The position numbers were made by a program, and so were the translations under genes. Below are positions 22,881-35,089 of a stretch of 64,000 nucleotides of DNA, piece by piece. Origin of the DNA: Enoplolaimus lenunculus (lineage: Eukaryota > Nematoda > Enoplea > Enoplida > Thoracostomopsidae); assembly GCA_030248215.1 (NCBI GenBank), contig JASANG010001128.1, positions 310,001 through 374,000 of the forward strand. The letters are read 5' to 3'. The notes under the pieces are model-generated. The model saw only the letters and a list, made by a program, of their open reading frames with translations. It was not told where the DNA came from and did not search any database. How positions within the stretch are numbered: the first letter of the stretch is position 1; the number at the start of each line of letters is the position of its first letter.

Positions 22881-23992
22881 GCTTTTGCTATCGCACCAAT
22901 TGAGAAACCTCGGTTGCTTCGGAATCTTAAGTTTATAACAGCGTTAAGTTTTTGGATTATTTATCGAATGCAGCTTTAGATATGCGAGGTTGGCCGCGCT
23001 CTCTACATGATTTTGAAACTAATTTCAAAGCTCGCTTTTAGGTCCTAATTTTTTATTTTCTTTGTCTGTGCAGCGTTTAAACCGCCAGACCAAACGTGAA
23101 CTGCGTAGTTTAAACCACGAAACTAAAATTTCCCCCGGCCAGCGCTACTGTAATTGTGAAGCTTTGCACAATTTTTATTACTATCTGTATTAGTTTTGAG
23201 CTAGTCTGATTTAGGGATCTGACTTTGATGTTTTTCTTCAAATAGCGCCGCAGGCAAAAATTTCGAAAATTGAACATTTAAAACCGAGCAAGCGAAGCTC
23301 CGAGATGCCAGGCGTATATTTTGAATGCAATGTAAATAAGAATATATGTACTAACTGTGATTGGCTGGCGGTTCTTCTGCCCCCTTCTCGGTACGTCCCT
23401 GCATGTTGACGGCGTACTTGTTTATATCACCGCTTTTCATGGTGACGTCGAATCAACATGGAACAAAACGGATTTCAACATGTTCCAGTTATAATGCGAA
23501 ATAAGTATCATAAATAAAAATCGTCTAATGAAAAATGGTTTAACTTTATTTTGTAGTTCCAATTAGACAGCATGTTTATGTCGAATTAAGACAGTAGTTT
23601 TAGTAAACTTTAAACAGTATATAGTGCCAATTTTTTGTTATTTTTCAAGTGTTGCGCTCACATTATTTTGTTTTCAGTGGCGCAACGGACTCTGACGAAT
23701 ATTAGCGATTTTAAATCGGCACTGGCGTTTTCAGATGCTACGCTTTGTTTCTATCAGCAATATGTTATTTTCTTGATTTCAAACAGAATACATAGATTTT
23801 TGTATGTAACATATATTATGAATAGTTACAAGATTGTCTGATGATGCGAAGAAAAAAATTAAGTTGAACTTTTGGAGATAATCTTTTACCGAAAGCAAAA
23901 ATGTACGGTTCTTTAAAAATAGGTTTCAAAATTTAGTTTTCAGGACATAACGAGTTCTATTGTCATTTGTGCGAAATACCTATATTTATTTA
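22881..23992. other. Downstream intergenic DNA
   Basis: No exon is recognised. CATGTTCCAGTTATAATGCG near 23480 resembles the end of the palindromic element at 14011-14244. A donor-like GAGTAAGC overlaps the stop at 22878, so a further exon downstream cannot be excluded. Confidence 0.4.
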
Positions 23993-24423
23993 CTGTAGTG
24001 AACCGAATAAGACGTGGAACTGATACTTATTTGGCCTCTCCTGAAGGTACCCCCTGTTATTCGGTTACGAACTGTTATTTATTTTCAACCCGACGACATC
24101 CGCTACCCTTCGTTACTGATATATCCGGTATTGCAACTATCCGTTGAATTAAACGTTTTTTGCCTTGCATCTAAAGCTTGAGCGATAATGCGAGGTTATA
24201 CTTAGGAATGTACTTTCAAAACTTATGTATGCTTTAAAGTTTCGAGCTCAACTTTATTTGGTCCTGGACTCGTTTATGCGCTACAAAAGATACTTGACAT
24301 TTGTGGACTCTAATTAAGGTTAGGAACTCTATTATCCGCTTGCGGCTCTTACTAGAGATACGGACTCGTATTGATTGAGGCTCAAAATAAGGACACTGCT
24401 TCCTCTTATTCGGGTCACTACAG
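23993..24423. mobile_element. CTGTAGTGACCCGAATAAG-family MITE
   Basis: The ends are CTGTAGTGAACCGAATAAG and CTTATTCGGGTCACTACAG, flanked by TA on each side (23991-23992, 24424-24425). Interior phrases such as TGGACTCTAATTA and TTTATGCGCTACA recur in the copies at 25925, 31550, 35590, 48619 and 55456. TA flanks suggest a Tc1/mariner-like or related mover. Confidence 0.8.
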
Positions 24424-24945
24424 TAGTAGTACTTTTCAAACAAACGACTGTTTTATTAGTAGATTTCAAAATTTGTACAGAACTAAGGTAATTCACCTAC
24501 GAAAAGGTGTCAAATTTCAACGCTTTTCGTTCGTTGCTTCCTGTGTTAACGTATGGTTTATCCATTTCAGACACCAACAAATAAAACGTTTCGTTAAGTC
24601 TTTTGATTATTGTTTGTTCTTTGTTTTCTGTAATTTCGTTGCAATTTGTTTCTGGTATTTGGCTGTTCTTGTGCGAGCCTTTCAGATGCTGGTGCAAACT
24701 AAAAAAATCTAGCCTAGCAGTAATCATGCTTTTTCTCCTAGTGATAAGTTTTTAGTAACGTTCAAATATTTAACTGACACGCTGCTGCTTTTAGGGTTAT
24801 GTATTATTTGCTTTGTCGAACGGCACACCAGGTATGTGCGGTCTGTCAAAAAAGCGAGACCGAGACCGAGAGCCGATGTACAGAGACCAACCGTATAAAT
24901 GCGGATGATGAGTTATAAATTTTTACACGATGCCTTAAATGTTTT

Positions 24946-25897
24946 GGCCCATGTGTAGAACAGATGCTTCCAGTTTTACAGGGTGGAAAACTTATGAATA
25001 GTAGTGCAGCGCAGCCACTCCCCTATGACGGCTAGGAACTCCGCTGGTTTGTTAAGAAAAATCACAAGTATAAAGTTTGCATGGTAAAACTGGAAAAATT
25101 GAAAATTCATAAGCCTGCAATATTTCCTGGTTCGGTAGGGTAAATCTGCAGTGTAAACTTTTTTGGAAAACGAGAAAAGTGGTAAACTTAGACGCTTAGA
25201 TTATCCCCGGGCTGGTAGGGAAAATCTGAAGCATAGGTTTTGTTTGGAAAACTCTAAAAGATAAAATGTATAGGTTTTCTTCAGTTGGGCAGGAAATCTC
25301 TGAAAGTAGATTTTGTTTGGAAAACGGAAAAGTGAAAAACATAAACGCCTATGATTTTTTCTGGCTTGGTAGGAAAACCGGAACAATAGGTTTTGTTTGG
25401 AAAACAGGAAAAAAGGAAAATTCAAAATGCATGGGTTTTCACTGGATAATGCAGGGGCTATAAACTTTGCTGGTTTGATCGGAACAACCACAAGCATAAT
25501 TTTGGCTAAAACCTATACGTTTTAAATAAATATTCGACTTTTCTCGTTTTACAAACAAAACCTTCGCTTCACATTTACCCTACCAACCAAGGGAAAATCC
25601 AGGTGTTTAAATTTTCCACTTTTCACGTTTTCCACAAAAACTTACGCTTCTGATTTTTCCTACCAAACTACGTGAAAACGTGCGTTGAAATTTTCGATTT
25701 TTCCTATTTTCTGAACCTCGCCTACAAGGAATATTCAGACGACTGAATTTTCCACTATTCCAAGCCAAAATAATGCATGTAATTTTCCTACCAAACCAGC
25801 GTCATTCTTAGCCGTCAAACAGGAGAAGCTGCGCTGCACTCCTGATCACAAATTTTACACCTTGGAAAACGGAAAGGCCCTGTGCTATACATTGGCC
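24946..25897. mobile_element. GGCC-family element carrying ~60-bp repeat units
   Basis: The ends are GGCCCATGTGTAGAACAGAT and (complement) GGCCAATGTATAGCACAGGG, flanked by an exact 8-bp duplication AATGTTTT (24938-24945, 25898-25905). Next to each end is a subterminal inverted repeat (GGTGGAAAACTTATGAATAG on the left). The interior consists of degenerate units with GGTAGGAAAATC and GGTTTTGTTTGGAAAACGG, direct on the left and inverted on the right, so the whole is a long imperfect palindrome. The matched target duplication shows it inserted as a single unit. Confidence 0.92.
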
Positions 25898-25924
25898 AAT
25901 GTTTTAAACACGAAAATCCAACTC

Positions 25925-26288
25925 CTGTAGTTACCCGAGGGGGACTTATATATATTTGGTCCCTTCAGAGGGTACTCCCTGTTATTCATTTACGGACTGT
26001 TATTTATTTTTAACCCGCCCTCCGCCTCCTATTGTTAGTAGGACATAACACCTATCTCTTATGTCATTCTCTTTTTGGGCAGGTTTCACCCGCACCATGT
26101 GTTGGTTGCCATATCCGTTAATTATTTTCTGGACTATTTAATAAACTACATGCGGGTTGTTATTTGGTCGCGGAGTCATTTATGCACTACACAGGGATAA
26201 TTGACAATTATGGGTTCTAATTAGGGTTGTGGGACTCTATTCGATTACGGAATCTTATTAGAGCACCCCCTAGTTCGCGTCATTGCAG
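25925..26288. mobile_element. CTGTAGTGACCCGAATAAG-family MITE, diverged
   Basis: The ends are CTGTAGTTACCCGAGGGGG and TTCGCGTCATTGCAG. Interior phrases are shared with 23993-24423, including TGACAATTATGGGTTCTAAT. The flanking TA is clear only on the right. Confidence 0.6.
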
Positions 26289-28257
26289 TACACTACTTAC
26301 AGGTTCAGGTACACTGCATAGAATACAGTGAGGTGTGGGGTGGTTAGTCATGGCTCTTTAAAACTTTGCTAGTTCCGTAGCCTAAACTCAAGACGGCTAG
26401 ATTTCTATGCAAACGTTTTGTACCGAACTTATACGAATTTATAAGTATTCATGCAAAACATTGCATAACCGCTCAAAAAGACGGTTTTTCTTGTTACTCG
26501 GGTTCCTGCATTAAATCGTTGGCTTCCAGTTATTCCATAGTCGATTTTTATCATAAACGGATATGTGGTAACACCCTGACCATGAGGTACACTGAAACAA
26601 TCTACTTTTAAGCGTGTTTATTTATTAGTAGCTGAGTGAGCGCCTCGACCATTCCCCATAATAACTTACTCATCACTATTGATATGCTCGTATATTATTA
26701 CAATGCTTTATATGATCGCTTTAAAAACAATCACTTAAGCTGTGCATATGTTTACGTGGGAATCTTGTTTATGTGTTTAAATAGTGACGCACATATATAT
26801 GCATAGTATGTTCTTAAGGATTATTATACTATTGAATGAGTAGATATGTAGCAAAACAGGGTTAATAACGTTGTACTCCTTGCGATATATTTAGTTTGTT
26901 GTATTACATTGTAGATTTTCTGTACTTTTGAGTTTAAACTTAAATAAAACTTTTGTGTTTTTATTAATTTTAGAGTGTTCTAAAAATTTTGCTTTCTTAA
27001 AAATTTACTGCAACCAGTAATTTTTAAAAGAGGGGGCAGGAAGGTTTTTGCCGGTAAAATATAACTTGTAAGAAAACGCCCCGCCCCATTCAAGCAGAGC
27101 AGGTTAGAATATAATAACTCTGGTATACCAGAAAGTTAAACCCCGGTGTCCCTGTCGAAAACAAATTTTGTCGTGACCGGTGAGGGGGGGCGGCGGCCGG
27201 GGTGTAAGTAAATAGCTCCGGAACCTACACTGTTGTCCCCCAGGGGAGCACGGGCGAGTGGGAACCCTTTAACGTCGCACATCAAGCCCAACGCTAGTTG
27301 AACCCTTCTTTCGCCCGTGGTTGCGGCATACTCAATATTAAGCTCTACAATAGTCCCTTCAGACAGACTCTGTAAAACAGAGTCCCTTGAAACAGACTCT
27401 TTAGATGACTAAACAGAGTCTGTTCTGACAGACTCGGGACAAAACAGTTGTCCTTCATATGACGCATCGACAGTGTAGCATGTGTACGGACGGCAATGTG
27501 ACAAAGTATAGGCTGTTTGGAGAGTATGCTAGTTGTCCAGAAGGTCTATACAGGATATGGGTGACATTTGGACATGCCATTTAGTAACACTACAACTACA
27601 AAGTGAGGGGCTCGTAAGTGGGGACAATTTTTTACAGTAGCGTAGACAGTATAACGTGGATGACCCATTACGCAGTAGTACGTACCCCTTTTTTAAATTA
27701 TTACCAGAATCACGAAGCTTAAGAATTTCAAAATAATGAGTGACTTCTTCAACCTTTGGCTCACGTAAAAATCAGGGGTGCAATGTTTTTCTGTGGGACT
27801 GCAATAGAGTAAGCTTAAGCTTTAGACAAAGTTTTTTGCTTGGCTCAGGCTTTGGCTTACGCTTAGGTTTAGGAATATGCTCATTCTTACGCTTCTTTTA
27901 ACTAGTGACCAATGCGTTCTATTGTACGTGAGAAACGGTCCGAAATGCGAGGGTCATACATCGTAGCGCCATTTTTGCTGTCTCAAAAGTCCATACGAGT
28001 GGTGAATTCAAAGACGATGGAAGCTTTCGGTATGAGCAAATCCAGATCAGCATATCAAGTTTCTTGAGTTCGCTCCTTGCGAATATTTTTTCCACCATTT
28101 GCGGGGGGGGAGCATCCATCAATAAAGGGGCCCCCACCCTAACCGGTTGAAACAAAAGCCGCTTAAACTTTAAAAGGCGTCTGGTTTCTTTCTCACTTCG
28201 CTCGCGAGTTTTGGGGCCCCCACCCTGGAATTTGACGGGACCCTCCATACCTGCCTG
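26289..28257. other. Non-coding DNA with repeat fragments
   Basis: No gene is recognised. A fragment of the GGCC family with degenerate TTAGGC-like units lies at about 27770-27900. A cluster of ACAGACTCTGT and AACAGAGTCTGTT inverted phrases lies at 27355-27450. The GC-rich stretch at 27170-27270 has no matched ends. Confidence 0.4.
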
Positions 28258-28433
28258 CAATGGCGGATCCATGGGGGGGCCACCCCGGCCGTGCCCCTCC
28301 CCCCAACAGCATCTCGACAAAAATTATATAGCAATTCTGTGACAATAGTTCGTGGTTTGTGTGTGGGTCAAAAGTAAGTTTATTACATGTGAAATTTTGG
28401 CCCCGCGATTTTGAGATCCTGGATCCGCCACTG
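28258..28433. mobile_element. Short hAT-like MITE (GGCGGATCCA ends)
   Basis: It starts CAATGGCGGATCCATGGGGG and ends CCTGGATCCGCCACTG, flanked by an exact 8-bp duplication CCTGCCTG (28250-28257, 28434-28441). It is 176 bp and non-coding, with hAT-like CA...TG ends. Confidence 0.85.
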
Positions 28434-28767
28434 CCTGCCTGTTCCGGCACGGCTATAACTGATACTGTAATGGTACGAACACGAACTTACATTATAAGCA
28501 GGAGTTGTGTAAAAAAACTGGGACCTAGTAAGCCGTATATGGGGGCTGGACAGCTAACATCGTGCTTGGTGGATAATATTGACACCCCGGGTGATCGGTG
28601 TTTACACCGTTGCACAGTTTGTAAATTGCGAAAACTAGTAAATTCAACGTCATCATTTTGATTACTTGCCTATTCCGGATCACGTCCGGTTCCGGCAAAA
28701 TTTGTTTACACCTCCAGCTACGGGAGCGATTACATTTTATTGAACTTTTGAATGTTTCCTGTTTAAG

Positions 28768-28968
28768 GGCCCATGTTTACTTTCAGGGGCGTTCAGGTTT
28801 CTGGTGGGTCTATGACAGAGTAGGTTTGGATTCTGGATTACATTTTTTTGCTTACGCTTCAGCCTAAAGCCTAAGCCTAAAGCCAAAGCAAAAAAATAGT
28901 CTAAAGCTTAAACTGACTCTATTATAGCCCCTCCGGAAAATGATCCGGCCCTGTTCTATACATGGGCC
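28768..28968. mobile_element. Chimeric GGCC-family element
   Basis: The left end is of the ATGTTACTTT subfamily (GGCCCATGTTTACTTTCAGG, CAGGTTTCTGGTGGGTC) but the right end is of the ATGTATAGAACAGGG subfamily (CGGCCCTGTTCTATACATGG). CCTAAGC units lie between. No 8-bp duplication is visible at the flanks. It most likely formed by recombination between two elements through the shared CCTAAGC interior. Confidence 0.75.
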
Positions 28969-29294
28969 CTTTGCCTGGAGCGGAATCTGTGAATCCAGAT
29001 TTTGAACTTGAAGTAAAAAACACTTGTCAAGAATATATTTTGTGTTTGTTTCTTTAACTGAGATAAGCGACTTTTAATAATCAAGTTGTTAACGTGTGAC
29101 TGACATTAAAACATTATTTGACAGGCACTCTGAAGGACTGTGCCAACTGGCTGGATACATGGCTCTTGCATGCTTGCCCTACGGTTAGGTTTAGGTAAAA
29201 GCGTAAGCCTTTATGCAGATTTCAGATTCTGAGACGAATCGCCAAAGTTTAGACGTTTGGGCAAAACTTTCGGCTCTCAGTCTACATGTGATTC

Positions 29295-29473
29295 GGCCCA
29301 TGGCACTTTAAGGGGCGTCCAGGTTTCTGGTGGGTCTATAAAATAATAAGTTGCGATTCTAGATTACATTTTTTGCTTAGGCTTAGGCTTTAGGAACTCA
29401 TTTTTGCAATGCTTGGGCTTAGGCTTACGAATACGCTTAATCTGCAGTTACTCATCTTAAAGTAACATTGGCC
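29295..29473. mobile_element. GGCC-family element with TTAGGC-like interior
   Basis: The ends are GGCCCATGGCACTTTAAGGG and CTTAAAGTAACATTGGCC. Flanks TGTGATTC and TGTGATCC match at seven of eight bases. The interior has GGCTTAGGCTT units in the middle. Non-coding. Confidence 0.85.
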
Positions 29474-29992
29474 TGTGATCCTGTTCCAAAATGAGAGTCA
29501 AAACTGAAACCTAAGCCTAAGTCTACGTTTGTCGAGGAAACGCGTTCGAAAGCCCGATATATTAGCATTTGAATGTAAAGTTTAAGACCAGATGATGTAA
29601 TTTTAATAGGCTATTCAGTTGGACTGTACTTACGCAGCTGTGTACGCAACGATACTCTCATCACTCAACCAAACTACATCTTTGTTTCATCGGGCCCAAG
29701 GAAGGGCCAACGTGATGGCTCTGCCCCCGTTGGAAGGTTCCTGTTTGAAAATTTTCAACCTTCCTTGAATAGGAGACGGAAATGAAGGCAGAAGGGACAC
29801 TTGCCCCCAATGATCATATAGGGGGACACAGCCCACCGCCCAATATTGTCTAGAGCTCACAATATTGTCGAATATATTTTCCATCAACACAACCTCAGCC
29901 GCTGTTAAATTTGTACGTTTTTAGACTAACAGCAAAATACATAATATACACTAACATCATCGGTTAAAGTACCGAAATCAGGGTGTAAACGA

Positions 29993-30231
29993 ATAGCAAA
30001 AATAACCAACACTGAAACGGATAGTGATCATGATAACGGAAACAGAAAATGGATAACGGATAGTGATCAGGATACAGACACTTCACAGATGCGAATCCTT
30101 GGATTTGCATCTACCAAAGAAAATAATATATTATTTTATCATAGGAACACGGTAGTGTATGTTCCTGAACGCTGTTTAACAATTAATAGTGTTCAGTAAA
30201 CTATAAGCCACACCATGTTTATTCATTATTG
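29993..30231. repeat. Fragment of TACGGTGTAA-type element
   Basis: CAGGGTGTAAACGAATAGC followed by repeated ACGGATAGTGATCA phrases resembles one end of the element at 37039-37383. The opposite end was not found, so the boundary on the right is arbitrary. Confidence 0.45.
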
Positions 30232-30485
30232 GACCAATGTTACTTTAAGGTGCGTAACAGTAGATTAAGCGTATTCCTAAGCCTAAAAGAAGCTTAAGCG
30301 TTGCAAAGAAATCTTTGCATGCTTTTTCTGAAAAATTTTTGGCATCCTCCAGCAAGTTGAGTTCACTGGCTACAAAGTTCCTAAGCCTAAGCCTAAGCGC
30401 AAGCAAAAAAATGTAATATAGTATCTAAATGTACTCTTTTGTAGACCCACCAGAAACCTGGACGCCCCTTAGAGTAACATGGGCC
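30232..30485. mobile_element. GGCC-family element with CCTAAGC interior
   Basis: The ends are GACCAATGTTACTTTAAGG and CTTAGAGTAACATGGGCC, flanked by an exact 8-bp duplication CATTATTG (30224-30231, 30486-30493). CCTAAGCCTAAGC units lie near both ends. Non-coding. Confidence 0.92.
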
Positions 30486-30754
30486 CATTATTGTATAGAT
30501 AGGTACGGTTGAGAAGGACACTGGCCTGTAACCAAAGCGCGGCATTGGCTCAGCTTTCCCTAGACAAGTTTTTGGCCTTCGATGAAACTTTCAACGTACT
30601 TGTAAGCCGATTGAAATACAGAAACTGTCTAGCGGCCAGGACGGATAACCACCATCCAAACACGCGACGGCAGATCACGGTGGGGCAGTGAGAACCGAAA
30701 TGGTTGAATGCGGTGGAATATGTGATAAAGGTGGAACGCGACTGATTGTGCAAG

Positions 30755-30862
30755 AATTAGCAGGCAGCCCCCCTCCTGGAAAAATTTTGGCTCCCTTAGA
30801 TTTTCAACGTTGCTTGTAAGTCAAGGAAAACCCCTAGCAAGGTGAGCTGACTACGGGCCTGC
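30755..30862. repeat. Partial CCCGTAGCCAGCTCACC-family MITE
   Basis: AAGGTGAGCTGACTACGGGC is the inverted end of the family found intact at 40932-41095, preceded by the family interior (AAAAATTTTGGCTCCCTTAG). The other end is degenerate. Confidence 0.6.
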
Positions 30863-31549
30863 GTTGTGTTTCCAATTCCTAAAAGAGTACTCCATGTTTC
30901 CATTTTCCCGAAATTTTCAACAAGTTTCAGTTCTTGTTCCGGTATATTTTTCAAAAACGATGTTAAGCCTACGAAATTTTTGCATGAAATATTTTAAATT
31001 TAAACGTGAAACTTTTATGTTTTCGTTACTTTTAACGGGTGTCGCCGGCACGTTTATAGTTTTCTATGGGTGTCAATGTCGAGTGACAAGCACCAGACAG
31101 ACACCACTGTTGAACCGTTTTGTACGTACCAAATTTGTTGTTAAATAGACATGGTGTGGGAAATAATTTACAGCAACAATATGAATAAATATACGAGCTG
31201 AACAATGACACGGTAGTATTTCTTATATATGTTTCTTTTTTATTTGGGAGATACAACTCAATCTGTGTTGTATCTGATATTATCAGAGGTTTCGCTATTC
31301 CTTCCGGCACATGAATTGTCATATTTCGGGTTTATTTTTTTCTGAAATATAATTCAAGTTTAAATATGTAGAGTCTTCTTGCTTCGAAGCGATGAAAAAC
31401 AACTCAAATGTATTGCTGATCCGTCTATGAAGAACAGTACATTGCTGGAAAAAAATTACACAGAACAAATCAATTTGGATCGAAACATATCGTCAAATCT
31501 TCACCGTTCAAAATAATTAAACAAAACCAAAAATCATTCCGATATGGAA
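30863..31549. other. Non-coding DNA, nothing recognised
   Basis: Open frames at 30864-31148 (+) and 31032-31322 (-) overlap on opposite strands and show no family resemblance. Confidence 0.35.
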
Positions 31550-31927
31550 CTGTAGAGCCCGAATAAGACGAGGGTCCCTATTTTGAGTCCCAATCAATAG
31601 GAGTCCGTAAACCCTAATTAGAGTCCATAAATATCAATTATTCCTAATTTTAGCGCATAAATGACTCCAGGACCAAATAAAGTGAAGTTCGAAACTTTAA
31701 AGTATACTTAAGGTTTGAAAGTACATTCCTAAGTATACCTTGCATTATCGCTCAAGCTATTGACACAAGACAAATAAACGTTTAATTGAACGGACAATTG
31801 CAGTAGCGGATATGTATCAGTAACGAAGGGCGGCGGAGCGTGGATTAAAAACAAATAACAGTCCGTAACGAATAACGGTGAGGTACCCTCTATGGAGAGA
31901 TCAAATAAATATCAGTCCCCCTCTTAT
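31550..31927. mobile_element. CTGTAGTGACCCGAATAAG-family MITE
   Basis: It starts CTGTAGAGCCCGAATAAGAC, ends with CAGTCCCCCTCTTATT and carries the family interior in inverted order relative to 23993-24423. The right end is eroded. Confidence 0.7.
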
Positions 31928-32458
31928 TGCATCGACTTGAGATGATAAACTTTGTCTCACGTAAACACTTTGGGTACCTTTTAAACCACGGAAGGAAAAA
32001 CTGTAAGCTACGTTCTGATATTCAAATGCAGTCTGGTATTAAGCAAGGTTAGAACATTTCCTAGAAGGGGCCAACATTCTTGTCCCCCCCTTGACTACGT
32101 GCGTACACTAGAGGACATACGCTCACAGAAACTATTTCTGAGAGCGATCGCAGAGAGCGAGAAAATATGTTTAACCTCAATGATGCAGCATGTTACCCTT
32201 TTCATTATACCTGAAAATGTACGTTTGAATGGTGGCTAGAAATGTTAAGGAGCTATGGTCTTCCCTTGTATACGCTGCCTAAATATTTAGACATAGTTCA
32301 GATGTCTCAACTAAAAAACGTCTGTCTTGGCTTAAATTTTTGCTGAAAAGTCGTGTAAATACAAATTCTGAACAATATTTGTCCAGTGCGGTTGATCACT
32401 TTAGCTTTATAGCGATGTGAGCAAGAAATTGTTTGACCTCCTGGAATACATCACGATA
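31928..32458. other. Non-coding DNA, nothing recognised
   Basis: No exon, RNA gene or repeat end is recognised up to the target duplication of the next element. Confidence 0.35.
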
Positions 32459-32466
32459 GAAATCAT

Positions 32467-33689
32467 GGCCAATGTTAATACTTTAAAGGCCGTCCCATTT
32501 TCCCGGGACAGCAATGTACCAGGAGTACATTCAAAAAATATAATTAGGACAGCGGGACAGTTGGGATAGATGGGACAGTTGGGACAGTTTGGACAGATGG
32601 GACAGTTGGGACAGATGGGACAGTTGGGACAGATGGGACAGATGGGACAGTTGGGACACTTGGGACAGATGGGACACTTGGGAAAAACGGGACAGATGGG
32701 ACACTTGGGATAGTTGAGACAGTTCGGACAGATGGGACAGCGGGACAAATGGGACAGATGGGACACTTGTTACAGTTGGGACAAACGGGACAGATGGGAC
32801 AGTTGGGATAGTTGAGACAGTTCGGACAGATGGGACAGCGGGACAAATGGGAAGATGGGACACTTGTTACAGTTGGGACAAACGGGACAGATGGGACAGT
32901 TGGGACAGTTGAGACAGTTCGGACAGATGGGACAGCGGGACAAATGGGACAGATGGGACACTTGGGACAGTTGGGACAGTTGGACAGATGGGACAGTTGG
33001 ACAGATGGGACAGTTGAGACAGATGGGACAGTGGGACAGATTGGACAGTTGGGAGAGATGGGACATTTGGGACAGATGGGACAGTTGGACAGATGGGACA
33101 GTTGGGACAAACGGGACAGTTGGGACAGCTGGGACAGATGGGACAGTTGGGACAGATGGGACAGTTGGGACAAGCGGGACAGATGGGACAGTTTGGACAG
33201 ATGGGACAGTTTGGACAGATGGGACACTTGGGACAGATGGAACCCTTGGGACACTTGGGACAAACGGGACAGTTGGGACAGATGGGACACTTGGGACAGA
33301 TGGGACAGTTGGGACAGATGGGACAGTTGGGACAGATGGGACACTTGGGACAGCTGGGACACTTGGGACAGTTGGGACAAACGGGGCAGATGGGACAGTT
33401 AGGACACTTGGGACAGATGGGACAACGGGACAGTTATGGGACAGTTGAGACACTTGGGACAGATGGGACAACGGGACAGTTATGGGACAGTTGAGACACT
33501 TGGGACAGATGGGACATATATATTATATATAATATATATTATATATAATATATATTATATATACATATATAATATATATTCTACGTAAATATAATTGCCT
33601 GTGCATATGTAAACAGGAGCGCATAAGTGTGCACTCCGAGTATATCTGTGTCCCGGGAAATTGGGACGGCCTTTATAGTAACATGGGCC
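32467..33689. mobile_element. GGCC-family element filled with ~1 kb of 9-bp GGGACA repeat
   Basis: The ends are GGCCAATGTTAATACTTTAA and (complement) GGCCCATGTTACTATAAAGG, each followed by an inverted GGCCGTCCCA...CCCGGGAC. An exact 8-bp duplication GAAATCAT flanks it (32459-32466, 33690-33697). The interior from about 32547 to 33516 is a 9-bp array alternating GGGACAGTT, GGGACAGAT and GGGACACTT, giving artefact frames of up to 278 codons on both strands. A TATATAATATATATT palindromic run of about 65 bp and some 80 bp of other DNA separate the array from the right end. No transposase is present. Confidence 0.95.
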
Positions 33690-33725
33690 GAAATCATGTT
33701 GACCAGTTAACCCCACCAAGGGTAC

Positions 33726-34085
33726 GGAGTGCAACCGGAGGTGAAAATTACCGTATCCGGGGCGGAAACCGGATGTCCAGTGCCGGAACCATGAGTTGAG
33801 GCGAAAAATGGTTCTTAAAGTGATGTTTAATTTGCTAAAATTTAGCGAATGATTGTAGGGTGTTGGTTACACCGTTGGCCTAACGTTTTTACGAAATCTC
33901 AACAATTTTTTTGCTCAAAATTGTACCAAAAATTACACAGCGAAACGTACGAAACAAATAAATTGCGTCAAACTGCAAAATTTTACTGCCGAAATTGACT
34001 AGAATATCCCTCAAAAATTCTACCGGAGCCGGAGCCAGACGTCCCTTCTCTACAGGATCCAGAGCCGGATACAGTCGTCTGGTTT
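33726..34085. repeat. Diverged CAGGGTGCAACCGG-family fragment
   Basis: GGAGTGCAACCGGAGGTG begins this stretch and AAAATTCTACCGGAGCCGG lies near its end. The right terminal motif is not clear, so the boundary is approximate. Confidence 0.5.
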
Positions 34086-34466
34086 GTACGCGGCGGGCAT
34101 GTATCTATTCAAAACTCAGTTAATGATATAAAAAAATTCAAAACTGTAAATTTGATAAAAATCAACCCAAATTATAAATATCTTTGTGTGAATGAGAGTA
34201 CTTTCCTAAAATACTTTATATTTTTCATTAGTTTCTACCAGCAAAAAAATTGTGACAACCGTAAGCGTGTGAACTTTTAAAGTACATTTTAGATGAACAA
34301 GAAAAATTTGCTGACTTTTGGGGTTTTTATGAAAATCTTTCTTTCCTTCTGTTTAGTCTCAAGTTTTGTCACAAAACATTGTCGTTGTTTTCAAATAATT
34401 TTTAATCTGTTGAAAACATAAAACGTATACGAGCGGGTTTTAGATAGAGTCCTATGTAAACAACAA

Positions 34467-34658
34467 GGCCAATGTATAGAACAGGGCCGGAACAGTAGTA
34501 TAAGCACATTGCTAAGCCTAAGCCTAAGGCTAAGCGTATGAATGAGCCTATACATAAGCCTAAGCCTAAGCATAAGCAGAAAATTAGCCTAAAACTTAAG
34601 CTTACTTTATTATACAGTCCCGCCGGAAAACGTTACGGCCCTGTTCTATACATGGGCC
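34467..34658. mobile_element. GGCC-family element with CCTAAGC interior
   Basis: The ends are GGCCAATGTATAGAACAGGG and its near-perfect complement ending CATGGGCC. CCTAAGC units lie at 34515-34580. Flanks AACAACAA and AACCACCG agree at five of eight bases, so the target duplication is weak. A second, degenerate copy lies at about 34667-34826. Confidence 0.8.
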
Positions 34659-35089
34659 AACCACCGGGTCAATGTTTCTTTTAGGACAGTACTGAAATAT
34701 TAAGCATGTTCCTAAGCCTAAGCCTAAACGTTGAAAAACGCGTAAACCTAAAGGCTAAAGCCTAAGCAAAAAATATAGTCTAAAATGTAAACCCAGTCTT
34801 TTGCAGTGCCACCAAAATCATGGACCAACAACGACATGACGATTCAGTGCAACTTTACCTTGTGTATCTGTAAGGGTCAAAAATAAACTCGCTCACTCGG
34901 TTGCTATACTCGACCGAAAAGGAAAACTGGCTACGGTCCTACCAAGCTACCGCAAGTCTTAAATTTTTATTCCCATGTGGGTTTGCCGCAGTATCCGGTG
35001 CCATGCGTCCAGTTGTGCACAATGTACCCAATACCGGATGATGCTATAAGGCATATTGTTATCAAGCCTTTTAAAACTATATCGCCCCC

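Noticed and set aside
32407-33494. Frames of up to 278 codons (SVPTVPSVP, GQMGQLGQ)
   Set aside because: Translations of the 9-bp GGGACA array on both strands; the array is inside a mobile element.
32540-33516. CRISPR-like array
   Set aside because: Units are contiguous without unique spacers, and the DNA is from a eukaryotic nucleus.
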